Source of the DNA: Lawsonibacter faecis | Lineage (GTDB): Bacteria; Bacillota; Clostridia; Oscillospirales; Oscillospiraceae | Reading direction: 5' to 3' | Length of the DNA stretch: 64,000 bases | NCBI RefSeq assembly: GCF_014287675.1 | Contig: NZ_JACOPQ010000009.1 | Coordinates: 1 to 64,000, forward strand | Shown: piece by piece, positions 49,448 through 56,874 of the stretch | Layout: each line of letters opens with the position of its first letter | Position numbering within the stretch: position 1 is the stretch's first letter | Notes under the pieces: model-generated | Told to the model about the DNA's origin: nothing | What the model saw: only the letters and a program-made list of their open reading frames with translations | Database searches by the model: none | Position numbers and translations under genes: made by a program

Positions 49448-50074
49448 ATGGCCGCTGTCCTGCCAACCAAGGGCAATCTGATGGCTACCAAGCGTTCCCG
49501 GTCCCTGGCCCGGACGGGCTATGAGCTCATGGACCGGAAGCGGAACATTCTGATCCGGGAAATGATGTCCCTGATGGACACTGCCAAATCCGTTCAGGAT
49601 CAGATCGACACCGTCTTTACCGAGGCCTACGCCTCCCTCCAGGTGGCCAACATCAAGCTGGGCCTGGTGGACCGCATCTCCGAGGCGGTGGAGCTGGATG
49701 ACTCGGTGGAGCTGCAGTACCGCTCCGTCATGGGCGTGGAGCTGCCCCATATCCCAGACCGCGCCAGCGACGTGAAGCCGGAATACGGCTTTGCCTACAC
49801 CAGCTCCGAGCTGGACGAGTGCTATCTCAAGTTTCACAAGGTGAAAGACCTGACCCGGCAGCTGGCCGAGGTGGAGACCTCCATCTACCGTCTGGCCACC
49901 GCCATCAAGAAGACCCAGAAGCGGGCCAACGCCCTCCAGAACATCGTCATCCCCAGCTTCGACTCCACCATCCGCTTCATCACCGAGGCGCTGGAGGAGA
50001 AGGAGCGGGAGGAGTTTGTCCGCCTCAAGGTCATCAAGCAGTTTCAAAACAAGAAGAAGGTCCAGGCCGGGTAA
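49448..50074 (+). CDS. atpD: V-type ATPase subunit D
   Basis: ATG at 49448 with AAAGGAGGTGG upstream. The 208-residue subunit starts MAAVLPTKGNLMATKRSRSLARTGYELMDRKRNILIREMM, the conserved N-terminal helix of the central rotor shaft. Its C-terminal helix runs from DLTRQLAEVETSIYRLATAIKKTQKRANALQNIVIP. It is the last gene of the operon and is followed by a terminator. Confidence 0.96.
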   Translation: MAAVLPTKGNLMATKRSRSLARTGYELMDRKRNILIREMMSLMDTAKSVQDQIDTVFTEAYASLQVANIKLGLVDRISEAVELDDSVELQYRSVMGVELPHIPDRASDVKPEYGFAYTSSELDECYLKFHKVKDLTRQLAEVETSIYRLATAIKKTQKRANALQNIVIPSFDSTIRFITEALEEKEREEFVRLKVIKQFQNKKKVQAG

Positions 50075-50089
50075 CAAACTGCATAAAAA

Positions 50090-50119
50090 GGCTCTGCAAA
50101 ACGGATGTTTTGCAGAGCC
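50090..50119. terminator. Bidirectional terminator after the V-ATPase operon
   Basis: The perfect 13-bp stem 50090-50102 and 50107-50119 closes a GGAT loop and is flanked by AAAAA and TTCTT. Confidence 0.82.
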
Positions 50120-50174
50120 CTTCTTCCTATTGGCTGCCCGGTGCGGGAAAGCGCGCGGCGCTGACAAGGCCGGT

Positions 50175-50747
50175 TCAGGTCTGGTAGGTCCTGGTGCAGA
50201 TTTCCCGGATTTTCGCCTGGAGGGACTTCAAGTCCTCAAACGCCGCGGGCCGCCAGCCGGGGTTGCGCAGGAGGGCCGCAGGGTGGTACATGGCGGTCAT
50301 CTGGGTGCCCGCCTTCTCCACCCACTGCCCGTGTTCCTTGGTAATTTTAAAATCCTCGCGGATCAGCTTCATGGCGGAGATACGGCCCAGACAGACGATG
50401 ATTTTCGGCCGGATCAGGGCCACCTGATTGCGCAGATAGCCGATGCAGGCCTCCTGCTCGATGTTCTGCGGGTCCCGGTTCTGGGGCGGGCGGCACTTGA
50501 CCATATTGGCTATGTAGACCTTGGTGCGGTCCAGGTCGATGATCTCCAGCATATCATCCAGCAGCTTGCCGCCCCGGCCCACAAAGGGCAGGCCCTGCAG
50601 GTCCTCGTTCTCACCGGGGCCCTCCCCGATGAACATCACCTCGGCATTGGGGTTCCCGTCCCCGAAGACCACATGGGTCCGGGTGTCGGCCAGGGCGCAT
50701 TTTTGGCAGTTCATGCATTCCTGATAGAGCTCGTCCCAATTTTTCAT
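50175..50747 (-). CDS. Family 4 (Fe-S) uracil-DNA glycosylase
   Basis: The 190 residues start with CMNCQKCALADTRTHVVFGDG. The cysteines CxxC (in CMNCQKC), VKCRPPQNRDP and QEACIGYL are the four ligands of the 4Fe-4S cluster found in family 4 UDG. The active-site strand reads VMFIGEGPGENEDLQGLPFVGRGGKLLD, and the late motif is MYHPAALLRNP. It removes uracil from DNA. Its own promoter is divergent from the aspS T-box operon. Confidence 0.93.
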   Translation of the reverse strand: MKNWDELYQECMNCQKCALADTRTHVVFGDGNPNAEVMFIGEGPGENEDLQGLPFVGRGGKLLDDMLEIIDLDRTKVYIANMVKCRPPQNRDPQNIEQEACIGYLRNQVALIRPKIIVCLGRISAMKLIREDFKITKEHGQWVEKAGTQMTAMYHPAALLRNPGWRPAAFEDLKSLQAKIREICTRTYQT

Positions 50748-50773
50748 GCTTTCACCTCTCGATTGGTTTTCAT

Positions 50774-50802
50774 ATCATAACATAAAACCGCGAAAATTGC
50801 AA
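50774..50802 (-). promoter_or_regulatory. Promoter of the uracil-DNA glycosylase gene
   Basis: TTGCAA (50797-50802), a 17-bp spacer and TATGAT (50774-50779) on the minus strand. Confidence 0.7.
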
Positions 50803-50828
50803 AAGATGAATCATGTTGAAATTGACGG

Positions 50829-50858
50829 TTGACAGGACTGCCCTCAGGGGCGTATAAT
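50829..50858 (+). promoter_or_regulatory. Sigma-A promoter of the aspS-gatCAB operon
   Basis: TTGACA (50829-50834), an 18-bp spacer and TATAAT (50853-50858). Confidence 0.9.
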
Positions 50859-50864
50859 GCGTCC

Positions 50865-51130
50865 AATATCAAAAAGGCAATGAGAAAGACCGCCCCTTGG
50901 GCATCCGACAGAGAACGCGGGTCACCGACTGAGAGCCCGCCCCGGAGAGAAGAGGTTGCGCAACACTTTTGAGCCGGCGTTCCGAGCCTCCGCAGGAGGG
51001 GTAGGGCCGCCCGTCTCCCCCGCGTTAAGGGGTCGAGAGGTCATGTGCGGAGCATGGCAACTCGGGTGGTACCGCGGAGTATTCGTTACTTACGCCCCGA
51101 GACTGTTATTACAGTTTCGGGGCGTTTTTT
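50865..51130 (+). ncRNA. T-box leader, Asn specifier (AAC)
   Basis: The leader has a specifier candidate AAC at 50962-50964, ten bases before GAGC as in other T-boxes, the T-box core CTCGGGTGGTACCGCGG (51061-51077), and a terminator stem (51093-51106 with 51111-51124) followed by six Ts. It should sense uncharged tRNA-Asn, which is the product of the operon behind it. Confidence 0.9.
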
Positions 51131-51155
51131 ATTTTCTGAAAGGATGTGAACGGTC

Positions 51156-52475
51156 ATGACAACAATCACCGGCGCGGCAAAAAAGAGGCTTGAAATCAGC
51201 GACATTATCGGGGGTGCCTGTGTAAATCAGGCCGTCTCCATCCACGGAGCGGTCCACTCCCTGCGGGACATGGGTGGAATTACCTTCCTGACCCTCCGTG
51301 GGCGCGACGGCGTGGTCCAGTGCGTCTGTCCCCCCGAGGTGGACTTGAAGGGCGTCAGCGAGGAGTGTACGGCGGTCGTTTCCGGCGTGGTCCGGGCAGA
51401 GGAGCGCGCCCCCGGCGGATTTGAAATCGCCGCGGCGGCGGCGCAGGTCCTCTCCCGGCCCGCCGCCCCCCTGCCGGTGCCGGTCTCCAGGTGGAAGCTC
51501 GGCCTGAACCTGGACACCGAGCTTGCCCTCCGGCCCTTGACGCTGCGGAATCTCCGGGCGCGGTCGGTTTTCCGCGTTCAGGAGGGGATTATCCGGGCCT
51601 TCCGGGACTATCTCCACGGCCAGGGGTTTACCGAAATCCACACCCCGAAAATCGTCCGCGCGGGGGCCGAGGGGGGCAGCAACATCTTCCGGCTGGACTA
51701 CTTCGGCCGCAAGGCCTTTTTGGCCCAGTCCCCCCAGTTCTACAAGCAGATGATGGTGGGGGTCTACGAGCGGGTCTTCGAGGCGGCCCCCGTCTTCCGC
51801 GCGGAGAAGCACAGCACCGCCCGCCATCTGAATGAGTACACGTCCCTGGACTTGGAGATGGGGTATATCGACTCGTTTTATGATATTATGGATATGGAGA
51901 CCGGCTTTCTGAAGCACTGCTTCCGCCTGCTCCGCACCGAATACGCCGCCGACCTGGGGCGTCTGGGGGTTGCACTGCCGGAGCTGGAGGAAATCCCCTG
52001 CGTCCGCTTCGACGAGGCCAAACGGCGCGCGGCGGAGCGGTACGGCTATCAGATTCGGGACCCCTACGATTTGGAGCCGGAGGAGGAGCACCACATCGGG
52101 CTGTACGCCAAAGAGGCGTGGGACAGCGACTTTGTATTCGTCACCCACTACCCCGGCAAAAAGCGCCCCTTTTACGCCATGGACGACCCTGAGGACCCCA
52201 GATACACCCTCTCCTTCGACCTGCTCTACAAGGGGCTCGAGGTCACCACCGGCGGGGCGCGCATCCACGACTACGCCGCCCAGGTGGAGAAGATGGAGCG
52301 GCTGGGGATGCGCCCGGAGGAGTTTGAGAGCTGCCTGATGGCCCACAAATACGGCCTGCCGCCCCACGGAGGCCTGGGGCTGGGCCTGGAGCGGCTGACC
52401 ATGAAGCTCTGCGCCCTGGAGAACGTGAGATACGCCTGCCTGTTCCCCAGGGACTTGAACAGGCTCGACCCGTAA
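51156..52475 (+). CDS. aspS: Aspartyl-tRNA synthetase, probably non-discriminating (Asp/Asn)
   Basis: A 439-residue class IIb synthetase of the short archaeal type, without the bacterial GAD insertion. The OB-fold anticodon domain is at 20-110 (HSLRDMGGITFLTLRGRDGVVQCV). Motif 2 is FRAEKHSTARHLNEYTSLDLEM and motif 3 GLGLGLERLTMKL. Because gatC, gatA and gatB follow and the T-box specifier is Asn, this enzyme probably puts Asp on tRNA-Asn for amidation to Asn. A separate discriminating AspRS may exist elsewhere. The non-discriminating call is inference from context. Confidence 0.92.
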   Translation: MTTITGAAKKRLEISDIIGGACVNQAVSIHGAVHSLRDMGGITFLTLRGRDGVVQCVCPPEVDLKGVSEECTAVVSGVVRAEERAPGGFEIAAAAAQVLSRPAAPLPVPVSRWKLGLNLDTELALRPLTLRNLRARSVFRVQEGIIRAFRDYLHGQGFTEIHTPKIVRAGAEGGSNIFRLDYFGRKAFLAQSPQFYKQMMVGVYERVFEAAPVFRAEKHSTARHLNEYTSLDLEMGYIDSFYDIMDMETGFLKHCFRLLRTEYAADLGRLGVALPELEEIPCVRFDEAKRRAAERYGYQIRDPYDLEPEEEHHIGLYAKEAWDSDFVFVTHYPGKKRPFYAMDDPEDPRYTLSFDLLYKGLEVTTGGARIHDYAAQVEKMERLGMRPEEFESCLMAHKYGLPPHGGLGLGLERLTMKLCALENVRYACLFPRDLNRLDP

Positions 52476-52542
52476 GACGACGGGCCGGACACCGGCTCGA
52501 TACCCCCTCCGCTCTGCGGGGGGACAGAAAGGAACTGTCAAC

Positions 52543-52830
52543 ATGAAAATTACCGAGGAAATGGTGGACTATGTGTCCGCCCTGGCCCGACTGAAGCTGG
52601 CCGACGAAGAGCGCTCCGCTATGGCGGCGGAGCTGGAGCACATTTTGGAGTATATGGAGATGCTCGGCGGCCTGGATACCCACGATATCGCGCCGATGAG
52701 CCACATCTTCCCCGTCAGGAACGTCCTGCGCGCGGACGTGGCGGCGCCGTCAATGGACCGGGCGGTCCTGCTCTCAGGCGCCCCCGTCCCCGACGGCGAG
52801 GCGTTCCTGGTCCCCAAGGCGGTGGATTGA
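52543..52830 (+). CDS. gatC: Asp-tRNA(Asn)/Glu-tRNA(Gln) amidotransferase subunit C
   Basis: The 95 residues begin MKITEEMVDYVSALARLKLADEERSAMAAELEHILEYMEML, the helical GatC pattern. The tail (MSHIFPVRNVLRADVAAPS) wraps around GatA. AGAAAGGAACTGTCAAC precedes the ATG. A GATACCCCCTCCGC hairpin lies in the gap after aspS. It is the smallest of the three amidotransferase subunits and stabilises GatA. Confidence 0.95.
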   Translation: MKITEEMVDYVSALARLKLADEERSAMAAELEHILEYMEMLGGLDTHDIAPMSHIFPVRNVLRADVAAPSMDRAVLLSGAPVPDGEAFLVPKAVD

Positions 52831-52831
52831 G

Positions 52832-54277
52832 ATGACGATGATGAGCTTATGCAGGCTGACCGCCCTGGAGCTTGCCGGGAAGCTGTGTGCCGGAGAGGTG
52901 ACGCAGCGGGAGGCCGTGGAGGCCGCCTCGGCGCGCATTGCGGCCACCCAGGGGACGCTGAACACCTTTATCACGCCGGATGGACCGGCGTTCCCAGCCG
53001 CAGACCTGTCCGCCTCTCCCCTTGCGGGCGTGCCCATGGCCTACAAGGACAATATCTCCACCAGGGGCGTGAAGACCACCTGCGCGTCCAAAATTCTGGG
53101 GGACTTTCAGCCCCCCTATGATGCAACCGCCGTGGAGCGGCTCTCCGCCGCCGGAGCGGTGAGCATGGGCAAGCTGAACATGGACGAGTTTGCCATGGGC
53201 TCCACCTCCGAGACCTCCTGGTACGGCAGCGTGCGCAACCCCTGGGACACGGGCCGGGCGGCCGGCGGGTCCTCCGGCGGAGCGGCGGCGGCGGTGGCCG
53301 CCGGGCAGGTGTGGTACGCCATCGCCTCCGACACCGGAGGGAGTATCCGCCAGCCCGCCGCCCACTGCGGCGTTACCGGTATGAAGCCCACCTACGGCGC
53401 GGTGAGCCGGTACGGCCTTATCGCCTACGCCTCCTCCCTGGATCAGCTGGGCCCCATCGCCCGGTCCGCCGCCGACTGCGCGGCGGTGCTGGACGTGATG
53501 ATGGGCGGAGACCCCCGGGACGGCACCAGCCTGGACATCCCCGCCGGAAAGCTCCTCGCCTCCCTCTCCGGGGATCTGCGGGGCAGGCGGGTGGGCATCC
53601 CGGCGGACTGCTTCGGGGACGGGCTGGACGGGGAGGTCTCCAGGGCCGTGCTGGCTGCGGCGGAAGTGCTGAAAGGGCGGGGCGCCCAGGTGGAGACTTT
53701 TGCCCTCCCCGCGGTACGGTACGCGGTCCCCGCGTACTACATCATCGCCTGCGCCGAGGCCAGCTCCAACCTCTCCCGGTTCGACGGGGTAAAGTACGGC
53801 TGGCGGGCCGAGGGATATGGGGACCTGAACGACCTCTACTGCGCTACCCGGACCGGCGGCTTCGGGCGCGAGGTGAAGCGGCGTATCCTTTTGGGGACCT
53901 TCGTCCTCTCCGCCGGATACTACGACGCCTACTACAAAAAGGCCCTCCAGGTAAAGGCGGTCATCAAGCGGGCTTTCGACGAGGCCTTCGAGAAGTACGA
54001 CCTGCTCCTCACCCCCGTGACGCCCGCCACCGCGCCCCGGCTGGGGGAGAGCCTGAGCGACCCGCTGAAGATGTACCTTGGCGACGTCTACACCGTGTCC
54101 GTCAACCTGGCAGGGCTGCCCGCGGCGTCTATGCCCTGCGGGTTCGATGCGCAGGGGCTGCCCATCGGGGCGCAGCTCATCGGCCCGGCGCTGGGTGAGC
54201 AGGCCGTGCTGGACGGGGCCCATGCCTTTCAATTGGACACCGATTACCACAGGCGCATGCCGGAGGTGACGTTATGA
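52832..54277 (+). CDS. gatA: Asp-tRNA(Asn)/Glu-tRNA(Gln) amidotransferase subunit A
   Basis: A 481-residue amidase-signature enzyme that releases ammonia from glutamine. The Ser-cisSer-Lys triad lies in MAYKDNISTRG (Lys) and GGSSGGAAAAVAAG plus DTGGSIRQPAAHCG (the two Ser). The start is one base after the gatC stop, and the end overlaps gatB by 4 bp, so gatCAB is one translationally coupled unit. The length is normal. Confidence 0.97.
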   Translation: MTMMSLCRLTALELAGKLCAGEVTQREAVEAASARIAATQGTLNTFITPDGPAFPAADLSASPLAGVPMAYKDNISTRGVKTTCASKILGDFQPPYDATAVERLSAAGAVSMGKLNMDEFAMGSTSETSWYGSVRNPWDTGRAAGGSSGGAAAAVAAGQVWYAIASDTGGSIRQPAAHCGVTGMKPTYGAVSRYGLIAYASSLDQLGPIARSAADCAAVLDVMMGGDPRDGTSLDIPAGKLLASLSGDLRGRRVGIPADCFGDGLDGEVSRAVLAAAEVLKGRGAQVETFALPAVRYAVPAYYIIACAEASSNLSRFDGVKYGWRAEGYGDLNDLYCATRTGGFGREVKRRILLGTFVLSAGYYDAYYKKALQVKAVIKRAFDEAFEKYDLLLTPVTPATAPRLGESLSDPLKMYLGDVYTVSVNLAGLPAASMPCGFDAQGLPIGAQLIGPALGEQAVLDGAHAFQLDTDYHRRMPEVTL

Positions 54278-55698
54278 TTTGGGAGACCGTAATCGGCCTG
54301 GAGACCCACGTGGAGCTGGCCACCAAAACCAAGATCTTCTGCGCCTGCACCACCGCGTTCGGCGGCGACCCCAACACCCACTGCTGCCCAGTGTGCACCG
54401 GGATGCCGGGGACCCTCCCCGTCCTCAACGGGAAGGTGGTGGAGTTCGCCGCCAGGGCAGGGCTTGCCCTGGGCTGCGAGATCACCCGGTACTGCAGGTT
54501 TGACCGGAAGAACTACTTCTACCCGGACCTCCCCAAGGCCTACCAGGTGTCCCAGCTCTATCTGCCCATCGCCCGAAACGGAGCGGTGCCCATTCCGGGC
54601 GGCAGGACCATCCGCATCCACGAGCTGCACATGGAGGAGGACGCGGGCAAGCTGGTGCACGATCCCTGGCGCGACCAGACCCGGGCGGACTATAACCGCT
54701 GCGGCGTGCCTCTCATTGAGATCGTCACCGAGCCGGACTTCCGCACCGGGAACGAGGTCATTGCATATCTGGAAAAGCTCAGGTCCACCCTTCAATACCT
54801 GGGCGTGTCCGACTGCAAAATGCAGGAGGGCTCCCTGCGCTGTGACGTAAACCTCTCCGTCCGGCCCGCCGGGAGCGTGGGGCTGGGCACCCGGACCGAG
54901 ATGAAAAACCTCAGCTCCTTCAAGGCCATCTCCCGGGCCATTGTGTACGAGGCCAGGCGGCAGATAGAACTGATTGAGGAGGGCGGGCGGGTGGTCCAGG
55001 AGACCCGTCGCTGGGACGAGAACAAGGACGCAACCTACGCCATGCGCTCCAAGGAGAACGCCCAGGATTACCGCTATTTCCCCGATCCGGACATCCCTCC
55101 GCTGGAGCTCCCGCAGTCGTACCTGGAGCGACTCAGGGCGGAGCAGCCCGAGATGGCCTGGGAGAAGGCGGAGCGCTATCAGAGGGACTACGCCCTGAGC
55201 GCCTACGACACCGAGATGATTACCGCTCAGAAGGCCCTGGCGGACTTCTTCGAGGCGGCGGTGGCGCTGGGTACCGACCCCAAGCAGTGCGCCAACTGGA
55301 TCATGGGCGAGGTGCTGCGCGCCCTCTCCGAGCGGGGCATGGAGCCCGGGGACATGGCCCTCACCCCCGGCACCCTGTCCCGGCTCATCGCCCTGGTGCA
55401 GGGCGGCAGGCTCAACCGGAACACGGCGGTGAAGGTCTTCGACGCGGTGTTTGACCAAAACGGCGACGTGGACGCCTATGTAAAAGAGCACGGCCTGGAG
55501 CAGATCAGCGACCCGGGCGCCGTGGCGACGGCGGTGGAAAAGGCCTTTGGCGCCAATCCCAAATCCATCCTGGACTACAAAGCCGGCAAGGAGAAGGCTT
55601 TCGGCTTCCTGGTGGGACAGGTCATGCGGGAGCTGCACGGCAGGGCCGACCCCAAGGCGGTCAACGAGGCGGTCCGGGCCGGACTGGACCGCTGCTGA
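54274..55698 (+). CDS. gatB: Asp-tRNA(Asn)/Glu-tRNA(Gln) amidotransferase subunit B
   Basis: ATG at 54274 in an ATGA overlap with gatA. The 474-residue subunit binds the misacylated tRNA and activates its side chain with ATP. The opening WETVIGLETHVELATKTKIFC, the zinc-type cysteines CACTTAFGGDPNTHCCPVC, and FYPDLPKAYQVSQLY are all standard. The C-terminal YqeY-like tail domain (GANPKSILDYKAGKEKAFGFLVGQVMREL) is present. A bidirectional terminator follows. Confidence 0.97.
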   Translation: MIWETVIGLETHVELATKTKIFCACTTAFGGDPNTHCCPVCTGMPGTLPVLNGKVVEFAARAGLALGCEITRYCRFDRKNYFYPDLPKAYQVSQLYLPIARNGAVPIPGGRTIRIHELHMEEDAGKLVHDPWRDQTRADYNRCGVPLIEIVTEPDFRTGNEVIAYLEKLRSTLQYLGVSDCKMQEGSLRCDVNLSVRPAGSVGLGTRTEMKNLSSFKAISRAIVYEARRQIELIEEGGRVVQETRRWDENKDATYAMRSKENAQDYRYFPDPDIPPLELPQSYLERLRAEQPEMAWEKAERYQRDYALSAYDTEMITAQKALADFFEAAVALGTDPKQCANWIMGEVLRALSERGMEPGDMALTPGTLSRLIALVQGGRLNRNTAVKVFDAVFDQNGDVDAYVKEHGLEQISDPGAVATAVEKAFGANPKSILDYKAGKEKAFGFLVGQVMRELHGRADPKAVNEAVRAGLDRC

Positions 55699-55702
55699 GC
55701 CG

Positions 55703-55742
55703 AAAAGGCCCGGAACTCTCCGTGGGGAGTTCCGGGCCTTTT
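55703..55742. terminator. Bidirectional terminator after gatB
   Basis: AAAAGGCCCGGAACTC (55703-55718) pairs with GAGTTCCGGGCCTTTT (55727-55742). Confidence 0.88.
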
Positions 55743-55743
55743 C

Positions 55744-56289
55744 CTATTCTCCGCGGCAATAGGCGGCCAGAGGCTTCAGCGCGCTTCTATCCGTAAAGTC
55801 CACACATTTGCCGTAGCTTTCCAAAACGCCCCGGCCCTCGGCGGTGGGTCCCTCGTCCCGCTCCTTTTTCTCCATCATTTTTTTGAACATGGCCATCATG
55901 ACGCGATGGAGGGGGCCCAGCTTTCCGTAATCCATACCGCCCCGCAGATGGAACTGCCTTATGCCGGACAGCACTCCCGCCGGAAATGCGCGCTCAAGCT
56001 CCGAGCGGATATGGGACACATTCGCCGGGTCCTCCGGGTCCGAAAGCCCCACCGTAAAAAGCGCCGTACGGACTTGCTTCAGCTCCGCCGCCCGCTTTTT
56101 CAAAAAGTCGGCGGCCGCGAAGCCGCCGGCGTAGAGCCCTCCGCCCACCGCCACGGTGTCGTACCCGGTCAAATCCGCGCGGAGCGCCTCTCTCAGCTCC
56201 AGCACTTTTCCGCCGGTCTCCTCGCCCAGCCAGCGGGCGTACCGCTCCGTCGCGCCGTATTTAGACGCATAGACCACCAACGTTTTCAT
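55744..56289 (-). CDS. Flavodoxin-domain protein
   Basis: The 181 residues begin MKTLVVYASKYGATERYARWLGEETG, the FMN-phosphate loop of flavodoxin-like proteins, and continue with YDTVAVGGGLYAGGF and ALFTVGLSDPEDP. The type resembles HemG-like menaquinone-dependent protoporphyrinogen oxidase or a stand-alone flavodoxin. It carries electrons with FMN; the partner is unknown. It lies 6 bp downstream of the MarR gene on the same transcript, so the repressor probably controls it. Confidence 0.88.
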   Translation of the reverse strand: MKTLVVYASKYGATERYARWLGEETGGKVLELREALRADLTGYDTVAVGGGLYAGGFAAADFLKKRAAELKQVRTALFTVGLSDPEDPANVSHIRSELERAFPAGVLSGIRQFHLRGGMDYGKLGPLHRVMMAMFKKMMEKKERDEGPTAEGRGVLESYGKCVDFTDRSALKPLAAYCRGE

Positions 56290-56295
56290 TGCTTC

Positions 56296-56745
56296 TCAAT
56301 CCTTTCCCATGGTCTTGCTGTTGCGCTGCAGCCCTTGCAGCACCCAAACGGCGCGCCGGATCTCCTCCTGGGGAATACCTGCAAAAAGTTGCTCCATGAA
56401 CCGCGTCGAGGGCGCGTTGTATTTTTCGCCCAGCTCGAACCACTGCCGGGTGGGCCGGACCAGGCATTTCCGGCGGTCGCTCTTATCGCTCTCCAGGGTC
56501 ACATAACCTTTTTTCTCCAATTTAAGGGCGATTTGCTTCACATTTTGGTACGAGCTGCCCACCTCCTCCGCCAATTCGCCCAAAGTGGGTGCTTTTTCGC
56601 CAAAAAGGCCCAAAACTACGAGCACAAACCACTGTTTTGCGGTAATTTCCTCGAGCAAACGGTCCCCAAGCACCTGTAAACGGTTTTCCAGGGCGAAAAC
56701 GGTGCCAAAAAGGAGATAACTGGGCTCCATGTCGGGCATCTGCAT
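56296..56745 (-). CDS. MarR-family regulator
   Basis: A 149-residue regulator with the MarR winged helix (TAKQWFVLVVLGLFGEKAPTLGELAEEVGSSYQNVKQIALKLEKKGYVTLESDKSDRRKCLV) flanked by dimer helices. The ATG at 56743-56745 follows GGGAGGG. Its promoter lies in an AT-rich palindromic stretch, so autorepression and control of the flavodoxin gene are likely. The inducer is unknown; redox or phenolic signals are common in the family. Confidence 0.92.
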   Translation of the reverse strand: MQMPDMEPSYLLFGTVFALENRLQVLGDRLLEEITAKQWFVLVVLGLFGEKAPTLGELAEEVGSSYQNVKQIALKLEKKGYVTLESDKSDRRKCLVRPTRQWFELGEKYNAPSTRFMEQLFAGIPQEEIRRAVWVLQGLQRNSKTMGKD

Positions 56746-56760
56746 GGTCTTCCCTCCCGA

Positions 56761-56815
56761 TATATAATATCTTACGTTTTATATGTAATATATTATATAA
56801 TCTCCGTGCTGTCAA
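56761..56815 (-). promoter_or_regulatory. MarR promoter with palindromic operator
   Basis: TTGACA (56810-56815), a 17-bp spacer and TATATT (56787-56792) on the minus strand. TATATAATAT at 56761-56770 faces ATATTATATA at 56790-56799, an inverted pair that overlaps the -10. The AT content contrasts sharply with the GC-rich surroundings. Confidence 0.7.
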
Positions 56816-56823
56816 GTATTAAA

Positions 56824-56861
56824 AAGCCTCGCCGCAGGAAGTGGTTCCTGCGGCGAGGCTT
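56824..56861. terminator. Bidirectional terminator
   Basis: The perfect 17-bp stem 56824-56840 and 56845-56861 closes a GTGG loop, with T-tracts on both strands. It ends the SLH/PstS-like gene. Confidence 0.9.
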
Positions 56862-56874
56862 TTTTGAGCGTATT

